DNA of 64,000 bases from Apostichopus japonicus (lineage: Eukaryota; Echinodermata; Holothuroidea; Aspidochirotida; Stichopodidae), in assembly GCF_037975245.1 (NCBI RefSeq), contig NC_092570.1, positions 7,499,001 to 7,563,000 on the forward strand, written 5' to 3'. A program made the position numbers and the translations under genes. The notes under the pieces were generated by a model. That model ran no database searches. It was not told the DNA's origin and saw only the letters and a program-made list of their open reading frames with translations. This document shows, piece after piece, positions 26,348 to 39,860 of the stretch; the stretch's first letter is position 1, and each line of letters starts with the position of its first letter.

Positions 26348-27904
26348 TATGTATGTATAATCTAAATGTCGTGTCTGGGAGCTGCCATTTTGTGAATCTG
26401 TGATGTATTATGTACCAGAATCCTTCCCCTTTACAGAGTGTACAGTTGGCTCGATGACGTCATATAAAGATAAACTCACATCTTCAGCTTGTGTGTGTGA
26501 GTGTGAACATTAACTCTTTTGCTCTCTCTAAAACAGAATAATAATATCAATTTTTCATCGCGGTAATTTTCCATAACATCAACCAGTGATGGTGGTTAGG
26601 TGTGTATATGTCTCCTTAAAAGGAAACAGAATGTTATATAAATATCTTCAAACCGGTTGACGAAACTCACTGCCCGGTGCAAGTTTACAAAAGGGAATAT
26701 TGAAAAACACGTAACACATACCGCGTGAAAGAAACTGGTTTTGTTTAACACAAAGGTGTTTGTTTTTTTCTTTGTAAGTTGTTTATTCCCTTTTCTGAAT
26801 AAAATGCTCTGAGAAGGATTGTATGTTTGTTTAAAGTTATTTATTCCCCTTTCTGAATAAAAGACTCTGAGTGGATTTGATTTTTCCGTTATTTCGATAA
26901 TCATGTGTTTTCACATGTAACTGATTTGTTTAAGATTCCAATACTTGAATTAAGTAGGATTGTTCACTGTATTCAACTCATATCACAATCCGGGTATTCG
27001 TATTCAAACCTATGGGGCAAAGGTCACGAGACGAGTTCATTATGCAGTATTTATTGTGTATACAATATATATTGTGTAGATGTGTATATAATATATAGGA
27101 TCTTTGTATAGAAGATGATTATCGGTAAATTCAACAATCTCCACAATTTGAAAGAAAAATAGGCACGTAGTGTGACAGTTGCCCATGAAAGAAACAACAC
27201 CATAAACGAATGAAAAAAAAATATGAAAGTGTGCGTAAACAGATCAAAAGTATTCGAACCAGCAGGCCAACCACTGTATATACAACAAATTTACAAGCGT
27301 TGCAGATCGGAAAGAAAGCAATTAACCTGTCTAGTGTATTCATTTAACACCCTGACTTCGTGTGAACTTTTACCTGGCTAATGGTGTACACTTTTAACAA
27401 CAGTTTTTGTGTGTAACTGTGTGTTTTACTTGTGGGGACATTCACATGGCAACGTGTAACTATGTTAATTCTGGGCATTAATCTTCCATACTCTGTGTAT
27501 GCACACGCACACACTCCGTATTTTGTATGTATTTTATGTCGGGCATTTTGTGTGTTTCTATTTACAGAAGCTGATGGTTGCACTCGCCATACTTCGATGG
27601 GACACAATCGGTGAAGATTCGAATCCTCGGTGACTCGTGGATCTCTCTTCTAGGTTGTTACTAATACTGCAAAGGGGAACAGTGATTGATCAGGTACCTG
27701 TTGAGATATATATATAAAAAAAAAATCAAATTTTCCATTTCTGATTCTTATCTCTATAGAACGTGGTCCATTTCCCGATCTTGTAATATGTAGTACATGG
27801 TTCACTAAGTGTAATCTACGACTTGAGTACTTAAGGGATACTTACGAGTACTTGTATGATATTTAAGTACCGATATGTCCTCACAACTTAAGTATCACGT
27901 TAGC
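26348..27904. other. Gene-free interval
   Basis: Apart from the 62-bp tandem pair, AT-rich unique sequence with short overlapping frames on both strands that I take as chance. Confidence 0.45.
26770..26880. repeat. 62-bp tandem pair
   Basis: Two copies of a segment containing AAGTT-TTTATTCCC-TTTCTGAATAAAA and CTCTGAG, about 62 bp apart. Each contains AATAAA, but no gene is seen on the + side, so these are not taken as polyadenylation signals. Confidence 0.75.
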
Positions 27905-28480
27905 AACAGACTAAACACAGAGAAACACTTGACTGATGGGGATATCCATTGATCCATGAATATTTAATTTCCAACTGTCTGATCCTATCTGTATATGGTT
28001 CAATCGGTGTAATTTATAACTTGGGTAATTCGAGGATACTTAAGTGAGGTGACAATATCACATCACTGCAACAACAACAAAACTGTTGGCATATCTGTTG
28101 ATTTGTGACTATAGTACATTGCCCTCGTATTGAGTTCATGGATATCAATTTCCTGATGCTGTGGTTAAACACAGTGGTTACAAACTTATATAGTTGCAAC
28201 GTCAGACAAAATACAGAGTAACACTTGACTAATGGTATATTCGTTGATCCACGAATATTTAATTTCCAACTGTCTGATCCTATCTGTATATGGTTTAATC
28301 GGGGTAATTTATAACTTGGGTGGTAATTCGAGGATTCTTAAGTAAGGTGATAATATCACATCACTACAAACAAGCAAAAAAACTGTTGCCATATCTGTTG
28401 ATTCGTGACTATAGTACATTGCCCTCGTATTTATTTAGTTCATGGATATCAATTTCCTGATGCTGTTGTTACAAAGTTAG
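27905..28480. repeat. About 297-bp tandem duplication
   Basis: Copy 1 (about 27905-28200) and copy 2 (about 28202-28480) share AATATTTAATTTCCAACTGT, GACTATAGTACATTGCCCTC and GGATATCAATTTCCTGATGC. They differ by substitutions and small indels. A weaker related segment occurs at about 27740-27880. Confidence 0.8.
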
Positions 28481-29883
28481 GTATAACGTTAGACTTGAGT
28501 GAGGACAGGATATACTTAAGTACATGTCACCTACGTGGTTCCGGGTGCATGAGGTTAGTGGTACCTAACAAACTGTTGATCCATGAATCAGTTTCGACTT
28601 CCTGGCGGTACTTTTTAAAGTGATTTGAGCTTCATGAACCTGAAACACTCGACGAATGCAGAAGTCTCTTTTTCTAAAGTTCTGGTAAATGATTGTAAAT
28701 AACCTTAGGCAGGTATGGGTGGCCACAATAGGTCCGTCCAAGCGTGAATGATTCTTTGACAAGTCAAAGGCTCCCCGATTCGAAAAGCCTCTTTTGTTCA
28801 GTAGGCTAAATCCGCCCTTACAGTTGTTTGCTTTTCGAAAATTATTCGGTATTTTTCAAGGGAAATAGTCCGAGAATTTTTTTTTCTTTTTTTTTCTTCG
28901 AGCAGAAGGTCACCCGTCGAGGGTAAACTTTTGAGGAAAACCCTGCCTGTGTTTTTCTTTAACACTATTCTCCTTTAATTTTTTTTTTAAATAGCTCTAC
29001 TGTGAATAACTGTTTATGAAATAGATACTTCCTCCTACATAGGAAACACATAAGAACTAATTGTGTGCAGGGTTTTAACTCTTTCACACTGAATAGTACA
29101 GACACAGAAATGGTATTATATCAAGGAAATGGGGCGTCACAAAACATCAACTGTAGTTTCCTCCAATTATATTTTTGTTAGTGGTTTTATAATTAATATA
29201 TCTATAGATATTAATTTTTTCGTGTCTTCTAAACATAGTGGATAGTTTATTAGAGTCTAGCCTATAGTTTTCATCTCATTAAGAACGATAAAGAATTAAA
29301 TTAATCAAGTGTAACACATTATATATAGCTCAAGAGTTTTACATATAGTGTCTTTATTATATGCTGAATTTAAGCAGTGGTTAACCATTGCGTATATGGA
29401 GAGTCAAGGTGAAAGGTAAACATAGGCCTACACTTCGATAAATGTTCTTACATTGCAAAACGAATTTTCTCTCTCTTCCTATTATTTTCTACTTCTTTTG
29501 AAGATAATGTCCCTAACATTCCATGTTTTAGTAATATATATGTGGTATACCCTATGTTACTTATGGTTTGACACAATTAAGAAATTTGAAAAAAAAGTTT
29601 CATTAAAGTTTGTAAGTTTCCTGAGGTAATTTACCACTTGGCGATTATAGCTAATTTCTTGAGTAAGTTTCTATTAGTTTCTGGAATTTAATGGGGATGG
29701 TTGCATTTTCAACCATAATAGAGTTTAAAAGCAATATCATAAATCAAGAAACCTGTTCAATGTTCTCTTCGAATTAAGGTTTTCTCCCTTCTCATCTGTA
29801 ATGTTTACCCTCTTAGCTTAATAGAGTAGCCTCAACAACAATCCATGACACTCAATGACAAAACATTGCGAATTCATAACCGC
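28481..29883. other. Gene-free interval
   Basis: AT-rich sequence with T-runs near 28877-28897 and 28980. Nothing supportable. Confidence 0.5.
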
Positions 29884-30118
29884 TATTGAACATCTAATAT
29901 GAAAGTTTGGTAGATTCTGTGGTGCTTGTATAAGCAAAACAGGCTAGGCTATTGAACATCTTATATAAAATGTGTGGTAGGTTCTGTAGGCCTAGTGCTT
30001 GTATAAGCAAAACAGGCTAGGCTATTAAACATCTTATATGAAAGTGTGGTAGGTTCTGTGGTACTTATATATGCAAAACAGGCTAGGCTATTGAACATCT
30101 AATATTCGGAAAGTGTAG
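29884..30118. repeat. About 70-bp tandem repeat
   Basis: Roughly three and a half copies of a unit containing GCAAAACAGGCTAGGCTATT, GAACATCTTATAT and GTGGTAGGTTCTGTGG. Copies differ by small indels. Confidence 0.85.
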
Positions 30119-30466
30119 TATGTTTATCGACTTCAATTATTGATGTTTATTTGAAAACTAAGCAAAGTTTCTCGAGATCTTGAAACATATTGTCACTTTA
30201 ACTGCAATACGGTAGTACGCTACTCAAGGAAAATAATTAAAAAGTTTAATCCAATTGTAATTAATTCCGAGAGAAATTACCCTCAAAAAGACAGCTGCGA
30301 TATATCTGAGCCTAATTGAGTATCCTGTCAAATACAAAGCCCGGTATTGTATGTAAACATGCATGTCCTATATTCAACACATTATTCGCAAAACATGAAT
30401 AGATATCGTAAAAAACCACAGTAAACGTGTCTGCGATGTAGCACAAAGATATATATACGATATATA

Positions 30467-30839
30467 CAAGGGCGTAGGAACCGGGGGGCTGGGGGCGCCA
30501 GCCCCCCCCCAGTGAAAAGTATGGAGGGGCGGAAGTATCATTCCGCCCCCCCCCCCGCTTCGCAAGTCAGAAAACCCCTTTTTCATTTCCAAATGAGAAA
30601 AAAACCTCATTTGGAGCACCAAATTGCATCTAAGGCCAGGTGAAAATGCAAAATTATTTACAAAATGGAGTGGGTGTTGAAGTGTGCTATATTGCACCAA
30701 ATTGCATCTGAGGCCACCTGGAAATGCAAAAAAAATTCCAAAGGGGAGGGGGACACCCCCTCCCCTTAGGCCCCTCCCACAGGGCGGCCATCAGTCTTCA
30801 GCCCCCCCCCCCACTCAAAAGTACCTTCCTACGCCACTG
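30467..30839. mobile_element. 373-bp hAT-like MITE with perfect 8-bp TSD
   Basis: The left end is CAAGGGCGTAGGAA and the reversed right end CAGTGGCGTAGGAA, 12 of 14 matching. The octamer GATATATA flanks both sides (30459-30466 and 30840-30847). Poly-G/C tracts lie inside both ends. It contains an internal repeat: the phrase CACCAAATTGCATCTAAGGCC at about 30618 recurs near 30695 with one change. No coding capacity seen. Confidence 0.82.
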
Positions 30840-30870
30840 GATATATATTCTACAAATATATATCACATGC

Positions 30871-31097
30871 TGATATACGGTAGGTTATTAATATTGTTTG
30901 GTATGCACCTATGTCCACTTACATTGACCAAAACAGAAAACCTAATTTAAAACATGAAAGAAACACAAACTTGATAAACATGCGCGGTATGCACGTTAAG
31001 AAATGTGTCATTTGGAACAAGGCATTTTTCAAATACTCTCTATAGTTATGACACATTTTGTTTTAAAACCCGGTTGCAGGATCATGTAGCCTATATA
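30871..31097. repeat. Direct duplication, copy A (227 bp)
   Basis: This sequence runs between two TIR elements and matches 31401-31622 with few differences by eye, for example in the segment containing TGCACGTTAAGAAATGTGTC. It ends at GTAGCCTATATA, where the second element begins. Confidence 0.9.
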
Positions 31098-31395
31098 CAG
31101 GCGCGTAGCCAGGAATTTGCCAAGGGAGGGGCGGAACTGTAGATTTGGCATTGCAAACTATCTAAGCGTAGCGCCACCATGGTTGGCGCGAAGCGTACAA
31201 GAAAATTTTGGCTGTAAATGCCTCCCAGATCGCCGGAAATGGCACTTTCCATGCCTTGTTAGTTGCATCTTAGCATTTTCTCTTTTGAAAATACTAGCGA
31301 TATCATAAAAACCTTTAAAAAAATTGTAAAAAATATGCTCAAGAGGGGGCGGCTGCCCCCTTCGCCCCCCCCCCCCCCCCTTGGCTACGCGCCTG
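31098..31395. mobile_element. 298-bp non-autonomous TIR element at a duplication junction
   Basis: The perfect 14-bp inverted termini start CAGGCGCGTAGCCA. Poly-G and poly-C lie inside the right end, and the hairpin module is present in reverse orientation (31148-31246). The left flank is CCTATATA but the right flank is not, because the right edge coincides with the start of the second copy of a flanking direct duplication. Confidence 0.75.
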
Positions 31396-31400
31396 TGACG

Positions 31401-31622
31401 TGATATATGGTAATTAATATTGTTTGGTGTGCACCTATGTTCACTTACATTGACCAAAACAGAAAACCTAATTTAAAACATGAAAGAAACATAAACTTAA
31501 TAAACATGTGCAGTATGCACGTTAAGAAATGTGTCATTTGGAACAAGGCATTTTTCAAATACTCTATATAGTTATGACACATTTTGTTTTAAACCCGGTT
31601 GCAGGATCATGTAGCCTATATA
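31401..31622. repeat. Direct duplication, copy B (222 bp)
   Basis: Second copy of 30871-31097. Its final GTAGCCTATATA continues into CGCATTGA without an element, so it shows the uninterrupted state of the insertion site seen in copy A. Confidence 0.9.
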
Positions 31623-32827
31623 CGCATTGATATCTATGATGACAGATCATGCATACGTTTGTTTGTGCGCGAAACAATGTATGCGTACACGCGTAGACTT
31701 TCTATCTTATTCTTCTTCGTTTTTTTCGTTCGTTTTCGTTCGGCCGACTTTTTTTCGTCCAAAGTGACTGATAACTCGTAAACGGCAGATTCTTTCAAGA
31801 AGTGCAAACACGATAAAAAAAAAACTGGGGAGAAAGCGAAAAAAAAAAATCGGAATAAATATAGGATAATTTGTAAAAAAAAAAAAAAAAAAAAAAACGT
31901 TACTATACTGTCATATGGATGATTCTTGGTCTTTCTTCTTTTTCTTCTTCTTCTTCTTTAAATTGATGAAGAGATTTTAAAGACATGAAATGTGACACGG
32001 GTTGCATTGGTATCGTATTGAGGTCAGAGAATTAATTTTCGCTGTCGTCTCGCAAAGGTGGAGGCGTTTCGCGTTAGCTATCAGGGATCACGTTTCGTTG
32101 ACAATTGGTGTATGATTGATCAGGGTATTGCAAGAAATGTAAATACAAAATATCATCAAATGATTGAAATCAATTGAAAGTATATCTTCTATTGACCATA
32201 AATGTTGCGATCATTGAAAATCAAACAAAATGTCCGCGCCGGAGCGCTTGGAGCCTTAACAATATTTGACTTTTAAACGCGGTCGAGGGTACTTTTCTTG
32301 CTATCTTCATTTCTATATGTAATGACGTCTTTTTATTGTGTTTGCGTGTGTATGCATGTGTGTGTGATTTTTTTTATTATTATTATTATTTTTTTTATAC
32401 TATTTTTATCATAAGCGAACGGAGGGACTGTGTCAGTGGATAACTAATAACATGGATTACAATCAATAAGTAATAAAAATGTCGTTCTCATCTTTAAGAG
32501 TCAACGTGTTCAATCGCTATAGAACAATGAGATACATTTGGATTTCAAAACTTCCAATGATAGTTTATTAGACACGTGTATCCTATACTGGATCCTTCCT
32601 TTATTAGCAACAAGACGATTGCTGAAATATTGAGGCGTAAATTAAAAATCTACAAAAAATCGATGTCGGATACTCCAGTGTGACTTTTGTGATTGTTTCC
32701 AGCCATCATTAATAGAACCGAAGATTTTCTTTTTTTGGGAAAGAAAGAAAAATGTTCAAGGTCACTCTAAGGTGCGATGATTTTTTTTTGGCATCAAAGT
32801 AAATAGTTTGGATGCTGTGATTAACAG

Positions 32828-32872
32828 AGAGAGAGATAGATAGATAGATAGATAGATAGACAGACAGACATA
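32828..32872. repeat. (GATA)n(GACA)n microsatellite
   Basis: GAGA units pass into GATA units and then GACA units. A pure (GACA)n array of about ten units lies at about 36341-36383. Confidence 0.9.
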
Positions 32873-33159
32873 TTAATAAATAGACTCATCCGCCTTTTTA
32901 TTGAATGATGTGTTAATGATTTCCGATATGCTGTGCGTTTTTCACGAAAGTAATCAATATTTGTACTTTTCTACACCTGATTTTGTGTCTCTTCCTATCT
33001 GGTTTTTCAACCAAAGTTTGGAGAAAAACCACAGCAATCAATACAGTCCTTTTATCTTATTTTTCTTTTCTTTCTGGCTACCAAATAATAAACTCCCTCC
33101 TGATAAAGTTCAATGTTGGCCCTTGCTCTTTCATATATAGGCCTATATATATTTATAGG

Positions 33160-33161
<2 letters not shown>

Positions 33162-33250
<89 letters not shown>
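33162..33250. repeat. (TA)n microsatellite next to an AGGCCT palindrome
   Basis: 89 bp of TA preceded by two TATAGGCCTATA units (about 33135-33165), each self-complementary. Confidence 0.95.
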
Positions 33251-33253
<3 letters not shown>

Positions 33254-36200
33254 ATGTACCATCTTCTATGGTATTATTTATAAGAGGTTGCATTTTATAC
33301 CAAGAAATAAAGTAGTCATTCTTTGGGAACGGTTAATTAATGTGGTAAAGAAACAGTGATCTCATCATGAAAACAGAGCAACAGAATTCAATGGTGAGAA
33401 GGGGGATAACTGACGTTTAATCAGTTAGTTGATAGGCACCGACACAAAGCCCCGCTATTCTTTACCAGGTAAAACGGATCGTTTTATCCGTCTTCACCCA
33501 TTGATTGCAATTCGGTCCCAGCAATTCTTCCGCCGGTAATCAATGACTAATGAATGCTGGGAGCTTTTTCTCATCAATAACGAGTGAGGATTATGATTTT
33601 TACTCAGAGGGGGGAACAATAGGTCCGGATCATGGGGTACTAAGAGGAGAGTGCAGCTTGCCAAAAGAACGAAACGGATTAACAGAACGCCTAAAGTCTT
33701 TCTCAGTTTGGTGTATTGATTTTTCTTCCAAAACCACACGAGGATCGGTCAGAAATACGTTATAGGTTTTTTTTTTAAAGGAGCAATTTGTGAGGTTATG
33801 AGGAGTAACACGGTAGTGCCAATGCCTCCATTAAGCTCATTTAAAATTTTCTCAGAAATGCAAATGTAGTATTGTGGTAGGTAAGGTGATGAATTAAGTA
33901 GTGGGGGTGGGGGGGGGGGGGGTGGGTAAAGCAAGCGACAACTCCCTGGTCAGCTAGTTTAAGGCTCTGCATGAGTCATACCATACCGAAGATGGACGAA
34001 CATTTTCAGTTAACCCCAACTACACTTGTATGTATTTCCTTTTTTCATTGAGTTATTCTCTCAACTAGGAAGTTAAGTGTCTATAATAAACAACGTATCG
34101 CAAAGTAATCCATATGGTTTGAAAATTCGAATGGTAAAGGGTGCCAAAAAAATCCTCTTCTTCTAAACATCATCTGGATTTCATAAAAATACTGCCAAAG
34201 CTTCAGATTATATTAGTTCAAAATATTAGCTGTTATGGCACATCATTTATAAGGTAACAATGTAGGCCTAAATAAGTTGGATCTATATCAAAAAATTTAA
34301 AAATAACTGATGTCTGTATGTATATTTATTAGATTAATGAATATGCATTACTTTAACCCAAAATCAACCATTCAAACATAAGAAAACAAACATACATGAA
34401 TAGGTTCATGGTCGTTCTTTAGATATGCTTAAATATTCCGTGGTTAATAAGCCTATACTGTATGATCGTGTATACACACACATACAAAAAGTCATACAAA
34501 AAAATTTGTTAGGTTTTGCGTTTCGGTAATAAAGGTTTAAAAAAAGGAAATAATATTAGATATAACCAGATTTGTCAAACTTATTTGGGTGAATGTTATA
34601 ACATATAATGTTATAAGAAATTATTCATGAAAACAAAATAACAAAAAAATACTAATTCAAAACGGAAAATTATTAATTAGAACAGTTAATATGTTCTTAT
34701 ATAGTTAAGTTGTAATTGCTGTGACTATTTCTGTGCATAAAATGTTAAAATATAATGATTTTAATATACCCAACACACCTTGAACATGAAATATACTCTA
34801 AAGTGTATAGCCTATGTTGTAAGTATATATTATGATTTATTACATTTGACCATATAAATTTCAAAACATAAATTTGAGAAGACAAACGAAAAATGTTTAA
34901 AATATTGTTACTTTTTCTCAACACTACTTTGTGTTGTCATATTTAGTACATTTATTTATTACATTTTCATATACATTTATATATTCATTCACTATACATT
35001 AATACATTACATTTATTTACATTAATTTATTACTTTATTACATTTTCAACACATGAAATGCACGTTACAATCCAAGTAGAAACAGAAATAAATTTTTAGG
35101 AAAGTTAATAAATGTAAATGAATGTTAATAAATGCAAATGAATGTTAATATATGCATAATTTATGAAATAATCACAGCCATGATAATAATAATAACACAA
35201 CAAACAGGAGATAACATATTCCATAGTTCTATATCAATGTTATTTTAGTTCTATTGATATGTTTATATATGCCATGTGCAGGCTTGATACAAATAAACTA
35301 ATACCAGTTTAAATTATTTAAAAAATTATATAACCAACAAATGAAGAAACTCTATTTAGAAACACACACTACTTAAAAAAATTAAAATAATAGCAAGGGT
35401 ATACAGAATTTGAACCCAAGTTGTCTATTTTTGAGTGAAAATGCAATTTTTTTTTGCAGAGGAATCGTGCTTTTAAATGCAACGAATATGCTAAGAGTAA
35501 AAGAACAATTGCACGAGGTTCATTGTTGATTCAACACGGCTTGAACTTTTGTTTAGTAATATATTAAAACAAGAACACACTCCATCTTGTTTTCATTTTC
35601 AAAAGGTATCAAATGACATAGATTACTACGTCTTCAAGAATAAAGTGTGTTCCATAAATGAAACTTAAACTGTCGTATGTTACGTATATTTAAAATCTAC
35701 AAAAAGCATTGTCCAAGATTTGGTTTCTCTGATGCACAACTTAAAAAAATATATATATATATATTGTAGTATCAAATATAGTTACCAAATTGGAGTTCTT
35801 TGACCCAAAAGGCTATAAAGTCTATTGAAAAGAGGGGGGGATAAGCCATTATAATACCCCTGCATATCCACAATCAATCATTCACAGGACAATAGTCCTA
35901 CTCTGTCATCCCACACACATCTCAGACAATAGTAACCGCGGCTTTATCAATTGCGGCGTCCATTGCTTGAGTGAGATGCCTTGTATTGTTCCCAGCACTC
36001 AATACAATATAACGAAAATTAGTTACCACCACTGCACCACTGAAAAAAAAAACATTGACTATACTAACTAATTATACAAGTTACAATTATTATTATTAAT
36101 ACAACAATACTTTCATCTCCTGCTCTTTCTCTTTTGTTGAAGGGCCGAGGGGGTCCTAATTTTTGTTTCATATTTTGCCGCTTCAAACGATGACATACCT

Positions 36201-36337
36201 AATTTTAGAAACAGATATTTAATGTAGACCTCTTTTTGTTTTGTACTTTCTTCCATCCTTCCCCCAGTTTTTAAAATTTTTTGGTTTATTATTTATCAAT
36301 GTACCCATTCAAGACCAAAAAGTGCGTTATTACTTAT

Positions 36338-36385
<48 letters not shown>

Positions 36386-38403
36386 TTTGACGAATCATTA
36401 AGCTGTACTTTCAATCTTCTGCTAATTCTTTGGCCAGATCTGAAAATCTTGCTTGGCACTCGGCGGTAGTCTATATTAGAGCGTTAATTACTTGCAAACA
36501 GTGTTTGATTTGTTAAAGGAAACAAACGAGTTATTGTGAAACACTCTAACGGTAAATTATGCATCGCTCACCGTGGGAAATTAGGTGAAGTACTGTTGGA
36601 GTGTCCAAACTCCTTGTTAGTCAAGAAACTATATACAATGCAATAAAAATTTAAAAATTTAAAAAAAAAAGTTTTAATTTTTATATATTAGTGTAGGAAA
36701 TCTACTAAAAGGGCAAACTTGACCATCGAAAATATCACCTTAACACATGTAATTTTTTTTTTTTTTTTTTTTGGGGGGGGGGTTGAACACGGTTGAAATT
36801 ATTAGAAAAATCGGTAGAATTGTCATGAAATTTGAAACTATATATAATTGTCCACTTTACTAATCCTAGTACAAAGTGTTAAAGTTTTTACATTCCCAGT
36901 TTTGATGATGTTAATATTTTAATATAATAGTAAACATTTTGATGTAGTAAATACTAGCTGTTTCACAAAGATTTACCTATATTCTTCAGATTAATATACT
37001 GACGTGCGTTTAACACAATATATGCAATGACAATGAACGCAAATAATTTCTGGAGATGGGGCAGGCGTGGGGGATTGTGTACTTGAATCCCTTCCACGAT
37101 GACTTTATTGCAAATTTGTGATCATTAATGGAACAATTCTCCGGCGTGAATATTGTTTTTTTTTTTGCATATACATAGAAAATATTGGATTTTTTTTAAT
37201 CACCATCAATAACACAGAGGGTTAATATCTCAGTACGTAGAGGATACGACGTTATCCATTAGTTTGCCGGGTAATAAAACATATTCAATAAGATTTTTTA
37301 AGTCTTTTCTAGTTTCAAAATATTGTTGTTGTTGTTGTTATTATTATTATCATTATTATTATCGCATGAACCCAAATATCACGACGAGGGTTATTCGAGA
37401 TTGTGTTGTTGTCTTTAACTTTGTTTTTGTGTCATTTTGCTTGCTTTTTCTACTACTTTTTTCAGTTCTGTTCAGTTCTTTTCTGTGCTGTACTGTTCTG
37501 TCCTGTCATGTCCTGATTATTAAATCTTCTTGACAATTGAGAGTTCGTAAATGTATTGTTAATAACACTGCTTTTTTTTTTTTGGCCCTCGCTGTTATGT
37601 ATTTCGCTGTTACAAGCCGTATTGCGGGTGCACTACACATTTTCGTTACTTCCCTTCTGCAAGAAACCTTTTTGTGAGGAACAATTATGGAACGATCTGA
37701 TTTGTTTAATTAATCAGTAGCTGGATGTGTCGGTTGGGCTTTTTATTCTGGCTATATGCTTATCCTCGCAGTGCCCAAATTGTCGGACATTAATTTCTCA
37801 AAGGCGACACTGACATTTCACAATCATGAAATTAACATTCGTTTTGTGAAACCATGAATGCTATGGATGGCTCCTTAACTATTGTTGAGAGGGAGTTTGG
37901 GTTGGGGGAAAGGGGGTTGATTGCTCCCTGATGTACCTCTAGTATACACGACTTAATTGTTACATGTTACATCACCCTCCCTTTCCTCCACTCCCCTACC
38001 CCCACCTACCCACCAAACCATCCACACAAGGTAATTATTCGATTTAAGTTTAGCTTGCTAGACAGTGTTAACAGTTTTCAAAGGCAGGTTTACTGGCTCT
38101 CCAATTTACACCCAATCGTTTGAAAAGTGACCAAATAAATAATTATCTATTTCATTGTGGGAAATTGCTTTAGCTAATTTTGAGCCTGAGTGAACATTTT
38201 TCGCCTTCCTAAACAGGTTTGGTGGCAATACTGAATATAGATATATAAACTAAATATTGAATATACCACAGGCAAAGTACAGTACATGCGCTAGAGCGCA
38301 TCTGGGTGATGGCGCTATACTGATTTTGCTATCCCTGAATGATTTCTGGTTATCAAGTAATTTTTACGGTGAAGTGAAACTCACATGAAAGTGATTGTTG
38401 ATT

Positions 38404-38915
38404 TGTTTCTTAGAGGTATGTGGTGGGTCTTATACCGGTGTATGGTGGGTTCTCATACCGGTGTGTGGTGGGTCTTTATACAGATATATAAAGAGTCGTC
38501 ATACAGGTTTATAATGGGTCTTCATTCAGGTATGTGGTGGGTCTTCATACCGCTACATGGTTAGTCTTCATACCGGGTACATGGTGGGTTCTCATACCGG
38601 TATGTGGTGGGTCATTATACAGATATATGAAGAGTCGTCATGCATGTTTATAATGGGTCTTCATTCAGGTATGTGGTGGGTTCTCATACCGATATGTGGT
38701 GGGTTCTCATACCTGTATGTGGTGGGTTCTCATACCTGTATGTGGTGGGTCTTTATAAAGAGTCGTCATACAGGTTTTTCATGGGTCTTCATTCAGGTAT
38801 AAAGTCTATGCAGCTATATGGTGAGTTATTATACATATATTATGATGGGTCTTCATACAGGTGTATTGTGGGTTTTCATAAAGGTTCGCGGTGGGTCTTT
38901 ATACATGTATATAGT
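38404..38915. repeat. 23-bp minisatellite
   Basis: About twenty degenerate copies of a unit like TATGTGGTGGGTTCTCATAC. It opens the frame 38640-39071 only because the unit lacks stops in that phase. The repetitive peptide is not evidence of a gene. Confidence 0.85.
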
Positions 38916-39689
38916 GAGTCTTTGTTTATGGAATATATATGTTTCGTGAGAACTTGTGTAATGTATGATCCGTTGTGCCAAACCTTTCGAAAACAACTGG
39001 AAAGGAGAATCAACATTTTAGTGTTAGTTTCGTCCATAAAAAAATACCCCGGATTACTAACACCTAGTTAATTCCTGGACTCTGTTCCGGTTCTCTGAAT
39101 TTGGCCAACTCGTAAACATTTAACTAGATTTCGAGCCCTGGGTGTATTGGTATCATTAACCACGGTCTGAGGCACACAGGACACCATGAATACCCCCACT
39201 ACTGTGGCCTTTGTTAACCATCTTTTCTTATCTAAAATCCCACAAATGCTATTCATGTGTGGAGGGGGGATTTCAATCGGTTGGAGAGAATTAGCAGTGA
39301 TTTTTAAGAAACGACGCGTCGAAAAGATGCTTAGCCAAAGAAAGAGTATGGACTTTTCTCGAGTCAACGATTTCTTTGGAAGACCACAATTAAGCATTAG
39401 GAAACGATGGTATTAAATCTCTTTATACCATGGCGATACAGCATTTAGTGGCATAATACCGTTTTAGAGGGATATATAACTCTCAGGTTAGCGTCACAAT
39501 TAGCTATAACAGTTTGAGATATACATAACAGGGAAACTTAATTATGCACTTAAAGTTGTATCAACTTATCCCCTGCAGTAAGAATTTTTATTTTACAAAA
39601 CACAATTATGTATACAAAAAACAAACATTTTAAAGTAAACCATTTTTTTTTACGATTCAAATTACATTGTATTATAACATTTATGCAAA

Positions 39690-39860
39690 TAACGAAGTTT
39701 GATTACATAAATATTTAATAGCTTGATTACATGTGTGAAAATTTCATACCTTGACTGTGTGTTTTCATATTCCATATTTTGATGACATATATTATGATTC
39801 TTACATGCATAGCTAATTGATTACGTGTTTGGATATTACATATCTTGATTACATGTGTCA
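39690..39860. repeat. Degenerate GATTACAT-type tandem repeat
   Basis: Recurring TTGATTACATGTGT-like units with variable spacers over about 170 bp. Old and diverged. Confidence 0.5.

Larger units (their letters stand above)
31623..38403. other. Gene-free interval
   Basis: Simple repeats only: (TTC)n at about 31938, an A-run at 31877, GATA/GACA arrays, poly-G at 33910 and 36773, a TTATT/ATTTATTACATT-rich AT block at about 34930-35155, and TTG/TTA triplets at 37322. Frames at 33550-33765 and elsewhere are unsupported. Confidence 0.5.

Noticed and set aside
33052-33315. Tyr/Ile-rich frames on both strands
   Set aside because: Same (TA)n artefact, extending into short unique flanks.
38557-39071. 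143-codon repetitive frame
   Set aside because: Translation of the 23-bp minisatellite. No conserved protein pattern beyond the DNA repeat.
39068-39416. Overlapping frames on both strands around 39.2 kb
   Set aside because: Both strands are open over the same span and neither shows splice sites or a recognisable motif.
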